Origin: Bacteroidota bacterium
GTDB lineage: Bacteria; Bacteroidota; Bacteroidia; Chitinophagales; BACL12
Direction of reading: 5' to 3'
DNA length: 64,000 nucleotides
Assembly: GCA_016718035.1 (NCBI GenBank)
Contig: JADKEK010000001.1
Coordinates: 930,001 to 994,000 of the forward strand
Positions 47,375-55,805 of this stretch are shown here, piece after piece. Each line of letters opens with the position of its first letter. Position 1 is the stretch's first letter. A program made the translations under genes and the position numbers. The notes under the pieces were generated by a model. It ran no database searches, was not told where the DNA came from, and saw only the letters and a list, made by a program, of their open reading frames with translations.

Positions 47375-48124
47375 ATGAAAAAACTACTTTCAGCAGCAAT
47401 CCTAATGTTATTTATTGCTGCATCGCCCTTAAAAGCTCAAAACCTCAAAGACGTATTAAACGAATACTTCGACGTAACCGGACAAAAAAAGATACTCAAA
47501 GTAGAAACCTTAACCACCTTTGGTAAAATAAATCAGGGCGGACTTGAGATTCCATTTAAACAAATTACAGCCCGACCTGCTAATTTCAGAGTAGAAGGAA
47601 CTTTTCAAGGGTTAACATTTTTACAAACATTTAATGGTACCGAAGCGTGGACTGTGAACCCATTTAGTGGTTCAACCGAGCCTCAACCAATACCTGCAGA
47701 CCAGCTTAAATCGCTTAAAATTCAAGCTGATATGGATGGCATGTTATGGGATTGGAAAGATAAGGGCTATAGTGCAGTATTAGATTCAACTGAAGATGTT
47801 GAAGGCACTAAATGTTTCAAAGTTGACGTAACTATTGATTCAAACGACGTTTATACATTTTACATTGATACAGAAAGTTATCTATTGATAAAATCGCACG
47901 CAAAGGTATTTATGAGTGGTCAGGCTGTTGAAAGTGATACTTATTATAGCAACTACAAAGATGTGGAGGGTATGATATTACCAGGCCAAATCGAAAACCG
48001 TTATAATGGTGTTACCGGCGAACTCATAGTGATTGACCGTTACGAAGTAGACACCCCTTACCCCCAAAGTGATTTTAACAAACCAGCTGTAGCCGAAACA
48101 CCGGTTACTCCAGGAGATAATTAA
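47375..48124 (+). CDS. LolA-like outer-membrane lipoprotein-sorting family protein
   Basis: The 249-residue protein has a signal peptide ending SPLKAQ and then a single domain resembling the COG2834 family (LolA/LolB-like half-barrel). It starts ...LNEYFDVTGQKKILKVETLTTFGKI and has repeated paired strands, e.g. FKQITARPANFRVEG, DVEGTKCFKVDV and YYSNYKDVEGMILPG. Bacteroidota carry several such periplasmic proteins; many are not the canonical lipoprotein carrier and their cargo is unknown. A strong terminator follows directly. Confidence 0.75.
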   Translation: MKKLLSAAILMLFIAASPLKAQNLKDVLNEYFDVTGQKKILKVETLTTFGKINQGGLEIPFKQITARPANFRVEGTFQGLTFLQTFNGTEAWTVNPFSGSTEPQPIPADQLKSLKIQADMDGMLWDWKDKGYSAVLDSTEDVEGTKCFKVDVTIDSNDVYTFYIDTESYLLIKSHAKVFMSGQAVESDTYYSNYKDVEGMILPGQIENRYNGVTGELIVIDRYEVDTPYPQSDFNKPAVAETPVTPGDN

Positions 48125-48140
48125 TCACCAAATCATTTAA

Positions 48141-48173
48141 AAAAGAGATACCTTTTAGGTGTCTCTTTTTTTT
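48141..48173 (+). terminator. Rho-independent terminator after the LolA-like gene
   Basis: A nine-pair stem (GAGATACCT / AGGTGTCTC, one wobble pair) with a three-base loop is followed by an eight-base T run. It starts 20 bases after the stop codon. Confidence 0.85.
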
Positions 48174-48221
48174 ATAAATTATTGTCTATCTGTTAATTAT
48201 ACAACTTAACTACTATATTAT

Positions 48222-51200
48222 ATGATGTTATTTACAAGTCTCAAAAAACAGGTAATACTGAGTTTACTTTCCGTGTCGCTGACAGGAATGTATGCACAAA
48301 ATGTTATTACCGATGCTACTTTCAGCGCTATTGAAGGTCGACATATCGGACCAGCGCGAACAAGCGGGCGCATTGTTGCCATAGATGCTTCTGACAAGGA
48401 CCCCAATTTGGTTTATGTTGGGGCAGCAGGAGGTGGACTATGGAAATCGAAAAACCAGGGAACTACCTTTAAGCCGGTTTTTGATGATTATACGCAAAGT
48501 ATTGGGACTATTTGTATTGACCAGCAACATCCGGATACCGTATGGATTGGTACCGGTGAGCCTTGGACAAGAAACAGCGTTAGTATAGGCACTGGAATTT
48601 ACAAAACCACAGATGGTGGGGAAAAATTTGAATTCATGGGCCTTGCGAAAAGCGAGCGCATATCCAAAATAATTGTCGACCCAAGCAATAGCAATAATGT
48701 GTATGCAGCAGTGCAAGGGGCATTGTGGTCCGACAGTGAAGAAAGAGGTGTATACAAGACTACCGATGGCGGTAAAACATGGAGCAGGTTGCTTTATGTA
48801 AATCCTTCAACAGGATGTGCCAGTCTTGCCATGGACCCTAATAATCCACAGGTATTATATGCAGCCATGTGGGATCATCGCAGAACCGCTTATGATTTCC
48901 GTTCAGGTGGTCCGGGAAGTGGTTTGTATAAGTCGACAGACGGAGGAGCAAACTGGACTAAATTGAGTGCCGGATTGCCTGAAGGAACGATAGGAAGGAT
49001 TGCCGTAGCTGTGTCAAAAGTGGCTCCTTATAGTGTTTATGCCTTAGTTGAATCGGAAAAATCTGCATTATATAAGTCTGTAGATAACGGTGCTAATTGG
49101 TTGAAAATGAGCGACCAAAACGCAATGGGTGAACGTCCTTTTTACTTTAGCAACATATCGCCTGACCCTGTTGAGGCCGATCGCATTTACAAACCGGGTT
49201 TTGTGTTATTGGTGAGTAACGATGGTGGTAAAATATTCCAGGGAGCATCAACTGAAGGTGGTGCTTACCACAGCGACACCCATGCATTTTATGTGAGTCC
49301 TAAGGACAATCGTTTTATGTATTTAGGGACAGATGGTGGTGTTTACGTTTCTCGCGATAAGGGCAATACCTGGAGTCATTGCGAAAATTTACCGGTAGCG
49401 CAGTTTTATCATGTGAGTGTCGACATGCAAAAGCCCTACAATGTGTATGGCGGATTACAAGATAATGGCAGTTGGAAAGCCCCAAGCAGCAATCCTGGAG
49501 GCATACAAAACGCAGATTGGGAAACCATAGGTATTGGAGATGGATTTAATGCATTTGCTGACAAAAGCGACCCTGACCTGGTTTATTGGCAATATCAGGG
49601 CGGAAGGGTTTACCGTTCCAATACTAAAACCGGTGAAAACAAGTTCATAAAACCCTTTGCTGACGCAACCACTGAAGATTTGCGTTATAACTGGAACACA
49701 CCTGTCCATTTCGGCAAAAAGTCGAACTGGTTATATATCGGCGCACAATACCTGTATCGTTCAAAAGACAAAGGCGATAGCTGGGAACGTATTTCCGGAG
49801 ATTTAACAACAGATAACCCGCTGAGACAGCAGCAGGAAAAAAGTGGTGGGGTGAGCGCCGATAACACTACTGCAGAAAATAATACCACCATATTCACCAT
49901 CAGCGAATCGGCATTGGATGCCAATGTGATTTGGGTTGGGACCGATGATGGCAATGTGCAAGTAACAACCGATGGCGGTAAAACCTGGAACCTGGTAAGC
50001 ACACAAATTAGTGGACTTCCGCCGCTGGCGTTTATCTCAGGAATTGAGTCCGACAACTTTGATAAAGCCGCAGCATATGTCACCGTAGACGCCCATCGCA
50101 ATGGCGATATGCAACCTTACGTGTTCTACACCAATGATTACGGTAAGACATGGAAAAGCCTTGTAAATGAAACAGTTAATGGTTATTGCCATGTGATAAA
50201 ACAAGATATAGTGAATTCAAATTTGCTCTTTTTAGGGACTGAGTTTGGGTTGTATGTTAGTCTCGACAAAGGTGTTACCTGGGTTCAATTTAAGAGCAAT
50301 ATTCCGCAGGTTGGGGTATTTGATATGGCGATTCATCCGCGTGACCACGACTTGGTTTTGGCGACACACGGAAGAGGTATCATTATCATTGATGATATTA
50401 CACCTATTCGCAACTTTAAGATGGAGATGCTGGAAGCAGATGTTACCTTTTTACCAACCCGACCATATTACCTGTCCTCGGGTGGCATTGTTCAGGATTT
50501 CCCGGGAGATGATGAGTTTGTGGGTAACAATCCGAATGGGAGTGCTGTAGTCGCCTATTTTATGAAAAAGCGCCATATGATTGGTGAAATGTATATAGAG
50601 ATTTATGACAACAAGGGGAATTACATCAAAAAGCAACCAGCCACCACGCGCAAGGGCTTGAACATCGTTCGTATTCAAACTATGTTGCCACCACCAAGAG
50701 TGCCGAGCTCCCCTAACCCATTGTTCGAAGCCGCTTTTGGGCCTGAACTAGAAGCCGGAGATTACCTGATCAAACTGATTAAAGGCAAGGATACGCTTAG
50801 TACCAAACTTACCATCAACAACAATCCCGATGTTAACCACAGTGCTGCAGACAGGCAATTGCGCCGCGAGTCGTTGTTAAAGGCTTACAATTTATTGGAA
50901 GAACTCGCCTATGTTGATTACCAGGCAATTGAAATCCGCAAGCAGACTTTAGCATTGGCAGACAGTGTTAAAAACAAGGGTTTGAGAGCCAATTCATTCA
51001 AATATGCCGATAAAATGGCTGCTATGCATGAAAAAATCTCTGCAACACAACCGGGTGAAGGCGGGGTTGCCGGTCAAATTCGTTTGCGTGAAAAAATTGC
51101 TGAGGTGTATTCCGCAATTGGCAGTTACGAAGGTAAACCAACCGACCTCCAGTTAGCAGCACTTTCGGTTTATGTAGATGCTGTTAAGGCTATGCAAAGT

Positions 51201-51314
51201 GAACTGGATATCCTGATCAAAGGGGATTTGGCCAACTATAACGCTGGCATAGTTCGCGCAGGACTTCAGCCTGTAAAGGTTAGCGACAAAGCCACCTTTA
51301 TGCAGTCGAAATAA
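48222..51314 (+). CDS. Large secreted BNR/sortilin-type repeat protein (VPS10-like propeller)
   Basis: The 1030-residue protein has a signal peptide (about 1-26, ending GMYAQ). The next 700 residues carry many BNR/Asp-box repeats of the type KSTDGG.NW / KTTDGGKTW / SRDKGNTW, beginning with FSAIEGRHIGPARTSGRI. This is the architecture of the bacterial family often annotated as glycosyl hydrolase or WD40/YVTN/BNR-repeat protein, predicted to form large ten-bladed propellers as in sortilin. The last 300 residues include a region with helices (about 860-1000). There is no T9SS sorting domain, so it may stay periplasmic. Enzyme activity is not evident. It is flanked by terminators and forms a single-gene unit. 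Confidence 0.85.
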   Translation: MMLFTSLKKQVILSLLSVSLTGMYAQNVITDATFSAIEGRHIGPARTSGRIVAIDASDKDPNLVYVGAAGGGLWKSKNQGTTFKPVFDDYTQSIGTICIDQQHPDTVWIGTGEPWTRNSVSIGTGIYKTTDGGEKFEFMGLAKSERISKIIVDPSNSNNVYAAVQGALWSDSEERGVYKTTDGGKTWSRLLYVNPSTGCASLAMDPNNPQVLYAAMWDHRRTAYDFRSGGPGSGLYKSTDGGANWTKLSAGLPEGTIGRIAVAVSKVAPYSVYALVESEKSALYKSVDNGANWLKMSDQNAMGERPFYFSNISPDPVEADRIYKPGFVLLVSNDGGKIFQGASTEGGAYHSDTHAFYVSPKDNRFMYLGTDGGVYVSRDKGNTWSHCENLPVAQFYHVSVDMQKPYNVYGGLQDNGSWKAPSSNPGGIQNADWETIGIGDGFNAFADKSDPDLVYWQYQGGRVYRSNTKTGENKFIKPFADATTEDLRYNWNTPVHFGKKSNWLYIGAQYLYRSKDKGDSWERISGDLTTDNPLRQQQEKSGGVSADNTTAENNTTIFTISESALDANVIWVGTDDGNVQVTTDGGKTWNLVSTQISGLPPLAFISGIESDNFDKAAAYVTVDAHRNGDMQPYVFYTNDYGKTWKSLVNETVNGYCHVIKQDIVNSNLLFLGTEFGLYVSLDKGVTWVQFKSNIPQVGVFDMAIHPRDHDLVLATHGRGIIIIDDITPIRNFKMEMLEADVTFLPTRPYYLSSGGIVQDFPGDDEFVGNNPNGSAVVAYFMKKRHMIGEMYIEIYDNKGNYIKKQPATTRKGLNIVRIQTMLPPPRVPSSPNPLFEAAFGPELEAGDYLIKLIKGKDTLSTKLTINNNPDVNHSAADRQLRRESLLKAYNLLEELAYVDYQAIEIRKQTLALADSVKNKGLRANSFKYADKMAAMHEKISATQPGEGGVAGQIRLREKIAEVYSAIGSYEGKPTDLQLAALSVYVDAVKAMQSELDILIKGDLANYNAGIVRAGLQPVKVSDKATFMQSK

Positions 51315-51330
51315 TTTTAGACCTAAACAT

Positions 51331-51382
51331 CCAAACGCATCATTTTAAAGTGAAAACTTTATGATGATGCGTTTGGTTTTTT
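51331..51382 (+). terminator. Rho-independent terminator after the BNR-repeat gene
   Basis: A perfect 13-base stem (CCAAACGCATCAT / ATGATGCGTTTGG) encloses a 20-base loop and is followed by six T. Confidence 0.9.
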
Positions 51383-51393
51383 ACCACAACAAC

Positions 51394-51990
51394 GGCTCCG
51401 AGTTGTCGTGGAGTTTCCAACTCCAGACGCCACCACGGTCTCCAGACCGATTGTGTGTTTGCTTCGAATGTTGGTGTTCGTCCTTTTTGTCGCAGACGCT
51501 GTTTTGAGTTAGCCGTACAATCGAAGCCATTTCATTATTTGTTTAATTGCATTTTTAATTTCCAATATTTACTCACGTCGTCGCAAGTCAGAGACTTTGC
51601 GACAACAGCAGCTTCGAATTTAAATTACTGCTAATCATTTTCTGGTTTCAACAAAACCTCAAGGCTCCGAGTTGTCGTGGAGTTTCCAACTCCAGACGCC
51701 ACCCCGGTCTCCAGACCGATTGTGTGTTTGCTTCGAATGTTGGTGTTCGTCCTTTTTGTCGCAGACGCTGTTTTGAGTTAGCCGTACAATCGAAGCCATT
51801 TCATTATTTGTTTAATTGCATTTTTAATTTCCAATATTTACTCACGTCGTCGCAAGTCAGAGACTTTGCGACAACAGCAGCTTCGAATTTAAATTACTGC
51901 TAATCATTTTCTGGTTTCAACAAAACCTCAAGGCTACGAGTTGTCGTGGAGTTTCCAACTCCAGACGCCACTCCGGTCTCCAGACCGATT
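51394..51990. repeat. 269-bp tandem repeat, 2.2 copies, with paired hairpins
   Basis: Copies start at 51394, 51663 and 51932, exactly 269 bases apart. The first two are full and nearly identical; the third stops at 51990. Each unit begins with two adjacent hairpins, GGAGTT-TCC-AACTCC and CGGTCT-CC-AGACCG. Near its end it contains a third hairpin, GTCGCAAGTC-AGA-GACTTTGCGAC. Paired short hairpins of this kind resemble REP/REPIN-type elements moved by Y1 (RAYT) transposases; no such transposase is in the window, so this is inference. Confidence 0.85.
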
Positions 51991-52312
51991 TCGAAAATGT
52001 AAAAATCAAGATATTAATGTATCAATGCAAAATATCAGTCGTGGCGGAAACAGCCGGGTTTCAACCTAAGCAACAACTCAATTTTATTGGTTTTGATAAA
52101 TTTTCGGCATAGCCCGGATAGTAGCGGAAACAAACAACTAATGTGCTGATGAGTTGATGTGCTTATGTGCAAATGAAACAGTCGACTTTAGGTATTAATG
52201 AAATGACCAGTTTGTTGCAGCGAATAGCCGGTGCGGATTGTTTTGGCGGAGCGGGATGGTGATGCTCCAAATTGCGATGATGTTAGGTTTAGCGTTGATG
52301 ATTGGGCAATAA

Positions 52313-52339
52313 AAAAGGCTGCCTGTGCGACAGCCTTTT
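52313..52339 (-). terminator. Terminator after the outer-membrane barrel gene
   Basis: A nine-base perfect stem (AAAAGGCTG / CAGCCTTTT) with a nine-base loop ends on T runs in the minus direction. It lies 37 bases beyond the stop of the gene at 52376. Confidence 0.8.
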
Positions 52340-52375
52340 GGTGTTATATATTTCATTTTTTTATGCGGTGGTGAC

Positions 52376-52975
52376 TTATAAAGTGACTACCAGACCTACC
52401 TGAATAGGGGTTTTGGCTATGCCGACTTCACCATAAAGACCAATGTTTTCGGTGAGGTAAAAGCGGGCACCGATGGTGAAGTCCAGGCCGGTGTTTAATA
52501 AACCGCTCACGTCTAAAGGCTGATTGTCGGGGTCGCCACCGGAATAACTATAGTTGTTGTGACGATAACCTAAACCGATACCGGCATAAGGGTCAAACAC
52601 TTCGCTATTCCCGAAATGGAAGTTGAAACGGGCTAAGATGCTATAGGCAGTGTATTTCACGGCGCCATCGTAAAACAAGGTGTCTATTTCTTTGTCCTGC
52701 GCTAAATAGGTGGATGTTCCGGATGCGTAGGCAAAATTGACACCAAAGCCAACTGTTTCGTTGATTTTATACTCGGCTTTTCCGTAAAAAGGGCCGTAAT
52801 AGCTGGATGAAATCTTGTCGCCGTCCACAATATTAAATATGGTTTTTGTGATGCTTGGAAAACCATAACCGGCTGAAATGGTGAAGGAACCCGGAGTATA
52901 CTCCTGTGCTTTTGCTGTAAATGTGATAGTAACCATAACTACCATAGCGAGCATTAATTGAAACATCTTTTTCAT
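52376..52975 (-). CDS. Outer-membrane beta-barrel protein (porin-like)
   Basis: The 199-residue protein has a signal peptide ending FTAKAQ and a small barrel of alternating strands such as FTISAGYGFP, VGFGVNFAYASG, YSILARFNFHFG, DPYAGIGLGYRHNNY and IGLYGEVGIA. This matches the generic eight-stranded outer-membrane barrel family (PF13505-like) common in Bacteroidota. It ends QVGLVVTL. It stands alone and diverges from the cold-shock gene. The function is probably structural or passive transport; no specific role can be assigned. Confidence 0.85.
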   Translation of the reverse strand: MKKMFQLMLAMVVMVTITFTAKAQEYTPGSFTISAGYGFPSITKTIFNIVDGDKISSSYYGPFYGKAEYKINETVGFGVNFAYASGTSTYLAQDKEIDTLFYDGAVKYTAYSILARFNFHFGNSEVFDPYAGIGLGYRHNNYSYSGGDPDNQPLDVSGLLNTGLDFTIGARFYLTENIGLYGEVGIAKTPIQVGLVVTL

Positions 52976-53403
52976 AGCAGTAATTTTTTTTGCCTAACAC
53001 ATCCAATATCGCATGTGTTAGTCTGCATTAACCAAGTGTTATGCCAAACCGCTCAACTGAAAACGACAGATGTGCTACATTTTGAAGGAAAAGGGCGGCT
53101 TTGCTTAAAAAAAAGTGAATTTATTTTGAATGCGGCGATTTGCCTGAAACTCAATGAAATTAAATAACCTGAATGGTAAGTATTTGCAATATTTGTTGCA
53201 TTTATTATACCTATTTAGTCATTTTTTGCATTATCAAAAATATTTTAAATATTTTTTTGCACATATCGTTTTTTATTAATTCCTAGTTTCTTTGGTGGAT
53301 GGTTGTCCGGATTTTGTTTAAGCCTTTCTAAAACAACGATTATTTACAAAAAATGGCGTTTATGTGGTAAATATGTCTACCTTTACATAAATTAAAAAAT
53401 ACA
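52976..53403. other. Divergent promoter region of the barrel and cold-shock genes
   Basis: These 428 bases are AT-rich and contain no supported gene; a 69-codon frame at 52958-53167 has no recognisable features. The right end probably holds a long 5' leader for the cold-shock gene, as is usual for such genes. TACCTTTA at 53378-53385 fits the Bacteroidota -7 element TAnnTTTG except for the last base, but there is no clear -33 TTG. Confidence 0.5.
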
Positions 53404-53595
53404 ATGAATACAGGAACAGTAAAATTCTATAATGAATCAAAAGGATTTGGTTTCATTAAAGATGAATCAACACAAAAAGAATATTTCGTACATGCCTCAG
53501 GCCTGATCGATAAAATTCGCGAAAACGACAATGTTGTTTATGACCTTCAGGAAGGCAAAAAAGGATTGAATGCAGTGAACGTAAAACTTGCGTAA
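53404..53595 (+). CDS. Cold-shock domain protein
   Basis: The 63-residue protein is a single cold-shock domain with RNP1-like KGFGFI (residues 13-18) and RNP2-like YFVHASG (27-33). It binds single-stranded RNA or DNA and typically acts as an RNA chaperone at low temperature or during growth shifts. The length is normal for the family. The start MNTGTVKFYNESKGFGFI fits family members exactly. It is a single-gene unit with its own terminator. Confidence 0.95.
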   Translation: MNTGTVKFYNESKGFGFIKDESTQKEYFVHASGLIDKIRENDNVVYDLQEGKKGLNAVNVKLA

Positions 53596-53618
53596 ATTAT
53601 ATCTGTAACATCATTATC

Positions 53619-53660
53619 AAAAAAGGGAATCAGTTGAAAAACTGGTTCCCTTTTTGCTTT
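53619..53660. terminator. Terminator between the cold-shock gene and glgB
   Basis: A long stem (AAAAAGGGAATCAGTT / AACTGGTTCCCTTTTT, one wobble pair) with a four-base loop carries T runs at the end on either strand. It lies between two convergent genes and probably serves both. Confidence 0.85.
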
Positions 53661-55624
53661 TAAGGCTTGCTGCGTCTGAGTTTTAGCACAGGTTTCAGCA
53701 CAATAAGTGAGAGCGGTGGAATGGTGATTTTCAGACTATGTTTTTTCACCGTTGTAGTATTACCGTCTTCGTCGGTAATTGTTTCTTCGTTAGTATCCGG
53801 TTTCAGCAGTCCTGTGTTGAGCAACCCTGAACCATAATATTTTTCTGCATCGCTGCTCAGTAATTCTACATAATGGTTCCTTTGAAAAACAGGAACGGTA
53901 AAGTCGATATGTGTTTGCTGGTCGAAATTGCCCACAATCACCAAATGGTCGTTGGCATTTTTGCCCTGGCGCTTCCAAACTAATATACAATCGTCGCGAT
54001 GGTTGAGGTCTATCCACTCAAAACCTTCTTGATTGTAATCGTTTTCGTGCATACTTTTTTCACCGGTGTATAGGTGGTTAAGGTCCTTTACAAACTGTTG
54101 TAAACCTTTATGAGGTGTATGTTCCAACAAATGCCAGTCGAGGCTTTGGTCGTGGTTCCATTCTTTGGTTTGACCAAATTCGCCGCCCATAAATATGAGT
54201 TTTGGGAATGAATGGGTGAACATATACCCATACATCAATCGCAAATTGGCGAACTTAAACCATTCGTCGCCGGGCATTTTGTTGATGAGGGAGGACTTAC
54301 CATGCACCACCTCGTCGTGAGAAAGGCTCAACACAAAATTTTCACTAAACGCATACCACATGCTAAAAGTGAGTTTATCCTGATGGTATTTACGATAAAA
54401 TGGTTCTTCTTTAAAGTAATTGAGGGTGTCGTGCATCCAGCCCATCATCCACTTCATACCACAGCCCAAGCCACCGTCGTATGTGGGTTTCGACACTTTT
54501 GGCCAACTGGTCGATTCCTCGGCAATAGTAAGTGTAGAAGGGATTTCGGTGTATAACCGTTCGTTGAGTTCCTTTAAAAACTGGATGGCTTCGAGGTTTT
54601 CGTTGCCCCCATAAATATTGGGCAGCCACTCTCCTTCTTTACGCGAATAATCGAGGTATAACATACTGGCCACGGCATCAACCCTCAAACCATCAATATG
54701 AAAACATTCGAGCCAATAGAGTGCACTGCTGATTAAAAAGCTTTTGACTTCGAATCGACCGTAATTAAAAATATAACTGTTCCAGTCGGGATGAAACCCT
54801 TTGCGTTTGTCTTCGTGCTCATACAGGTGTGTGCCGTCGAAAAATATCAATCCATGGCCATCATCAGGGAAATGCGATGGCACCCAATCGAGCAACACGC
54901 CGATATGTTCTTTGTGAAAACATTCAATGAGATACATGAGGTCCTGAGGTGTTCCATAACGGCTGGTAGGTGCAAAATAACCGGTTGTTTGATATCCCCA
55001 TGAACCGTAAAAAGGGTGTTCGCTTACCGGCATCAGTTCCACATGGGTGAAGCCCATTTCCTTTACATATGGCACTAAGGTTTCGGCCAGCTCACGGTAG
55101 CTTAAAAAGCCTTCGGGATTATCTGGTTGTCGTCCCCAGGATCCCAAATGTACTTCATAGGTGCTCATGGGTTTGTTAAATCCAAAGGGTTTGCGCTTTA
55201 CCATCCACACGTTGTCGTTCCAGGTGTAGCTGTTATCCCAAATTACTGAAGCAGTCCCTGGAGCCGGCTCTGAGCGTCGTGCATAGGGGTCGGCTTTTTC
55301 GTAAATTTCGTTATTGGCACCTAAGATGATAAACTTATATAAATCGCCGGGAAGAGCGGTTGTTACAACACCTTCCCAAATACCGGAGCCATCGTCGCGG
55401 ACTTTTAGTATCAGTTGCTGTTTGTCCCAATTATTAAATGTGCCGCTTATATGCACCGTTTTGGCATTCGGAGCCCAAACAGCAAAATAAACACCGCTAT
55501 GTGCAGGTTCATCTAATACAAATGCACCAAATTTTTCCCATAGCTTAAAATGTTTGCCTTCGCGGAATAGATGAATATCATAGTCGGTAAATTTCGAATA
55601 GTCGTATTTAAGCGTGGACTCCAT
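53660..55624 (-). CDS. glgB: 1,4-alpha-glucan branching enzyme
   Basis: The 654-residue enzyme adds alpha-1,6 branches to glycogen by cutting and transferring alpha-1,4 chains. An N-terminal CBM48-type domain (about 40-115: YFAVWAPNAKTVHISGTFNNW) is followed by a GH13 catalytic barrel with all conserved regions: DWVPSHF (region I), GLRVDAVASM with the nucleophile Asp (II), IAEEST with the acid/base Glu (III) and LSHDEVVHGK (IV). GYQTTGYFAPTSRYGTP is also typical. A C-terminal beta-sandwich domain closes the protein. No other glycogen gene is adjacent. The start at 55624 gives the usual N-terminus without a signal peptide, as fits a cytoplasmic enzyme. Confidence 0.95.
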   Translation of the reverse strand: MESTLKYDYSKFTDYDIHLFREGKHFKLWEKFGAFVLDEPAHSGVYFAVWAPNAKTVHISGTFNNWDKQQLILKVRDDGSGIWEGVVTTALPGDLYKFIILGANNEIYEKADPYARRSEPAPGTASVIWDNSYTWNDNVWMVKRKPFGFNKPMSTYEVHLGSWGRQPDNPEGFLSYRELAETLVPYVKEMGFTHVELMPVSEHPFYGSWGYQTTGYFAPTSRYGTPQDLMYLIECFHKEHIGVLLDWVPSHFPDDGHGLIFFDGTHLYEHEDKRKGFHPDWNSYIFNYGRFEVKSFLISSALYWLECFHIDGLRVDAVASMLYLDYSRKEGEWLPNIYGGNENLEAIQFLKELNERLYTEIPSTLTIAEESTSWPKVSKPTYDGGLGCGMKWMMGWMHDTLNYFKEEPFYRKYHQDKLTFSMWYAFSENFVLSLSHDEVVHGKSSLINKMPGDEWFKFANLRLMYGYMFTHSFPKLIFMGGEFGQTKEWNHDQSLDWHLLEHTPHKGLQQFVKDLNHLYTGEKSMHENDYNQEGFEWIDLNHRDDCILVWKRQGKNANDHLVIVGNFDQQTHIDFTVPVFQRNHYVELLSSDAEKYYGSGLLNTGLLKPDTNEETITDEDGNTTTVKKHSLKITIPPLSLIVLKPVLKLRRSKP

Positions 55625-55805
55625 ACTGCAAATTTAGTTAGGGATATGATTTATAATGAACCTATAGAGATAAATTCATCAACATAACAAAGTGAAGATC
55701 ACCTGGCCGGTAATTTGTGACATTTAATTGTACCAGTATGGATACCAAATTGGGGTTAAAATGCGTATTTATGTTTAACATTGCAACATAGGTAAATCAC
55801 CCAAC

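Larger units (their letters stand above)
51315..52375. other. Long non-coding region with hairpin-rich tandem repeat
   Basis: These 1061 bases contain no credible gene. From left to right they hold the terminator of the preceding gene, a 269-bp tandem repeat (51394-51990), about 300 bases without recognised content except scattered motifs such as AGCCCGGATAGTAGCGGAAA near 52110, and the terminator of the minus-strand gene to the right. Confidence 0.7.

Noticed and set aside
51394..51990. Tandem repeat read as an insertion sequence
   Set aside because: The unit is 269 bases with no open frame for a transposase and no long terminal inverted repeats.
52000..52300. Motif AGCCCGGATAGTAGCGGAAA as part of a structural RNA gene
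   Set aside because: I could not fold or match the surroundings to any known RNA family by eye, so no RNA gene is called.
52958..53167. 69-codon plus-strand frame upstream of the cold-shock gene
   Set aside because: It overlaps the start of the barrel gene on the other strand and has no recognisable features.
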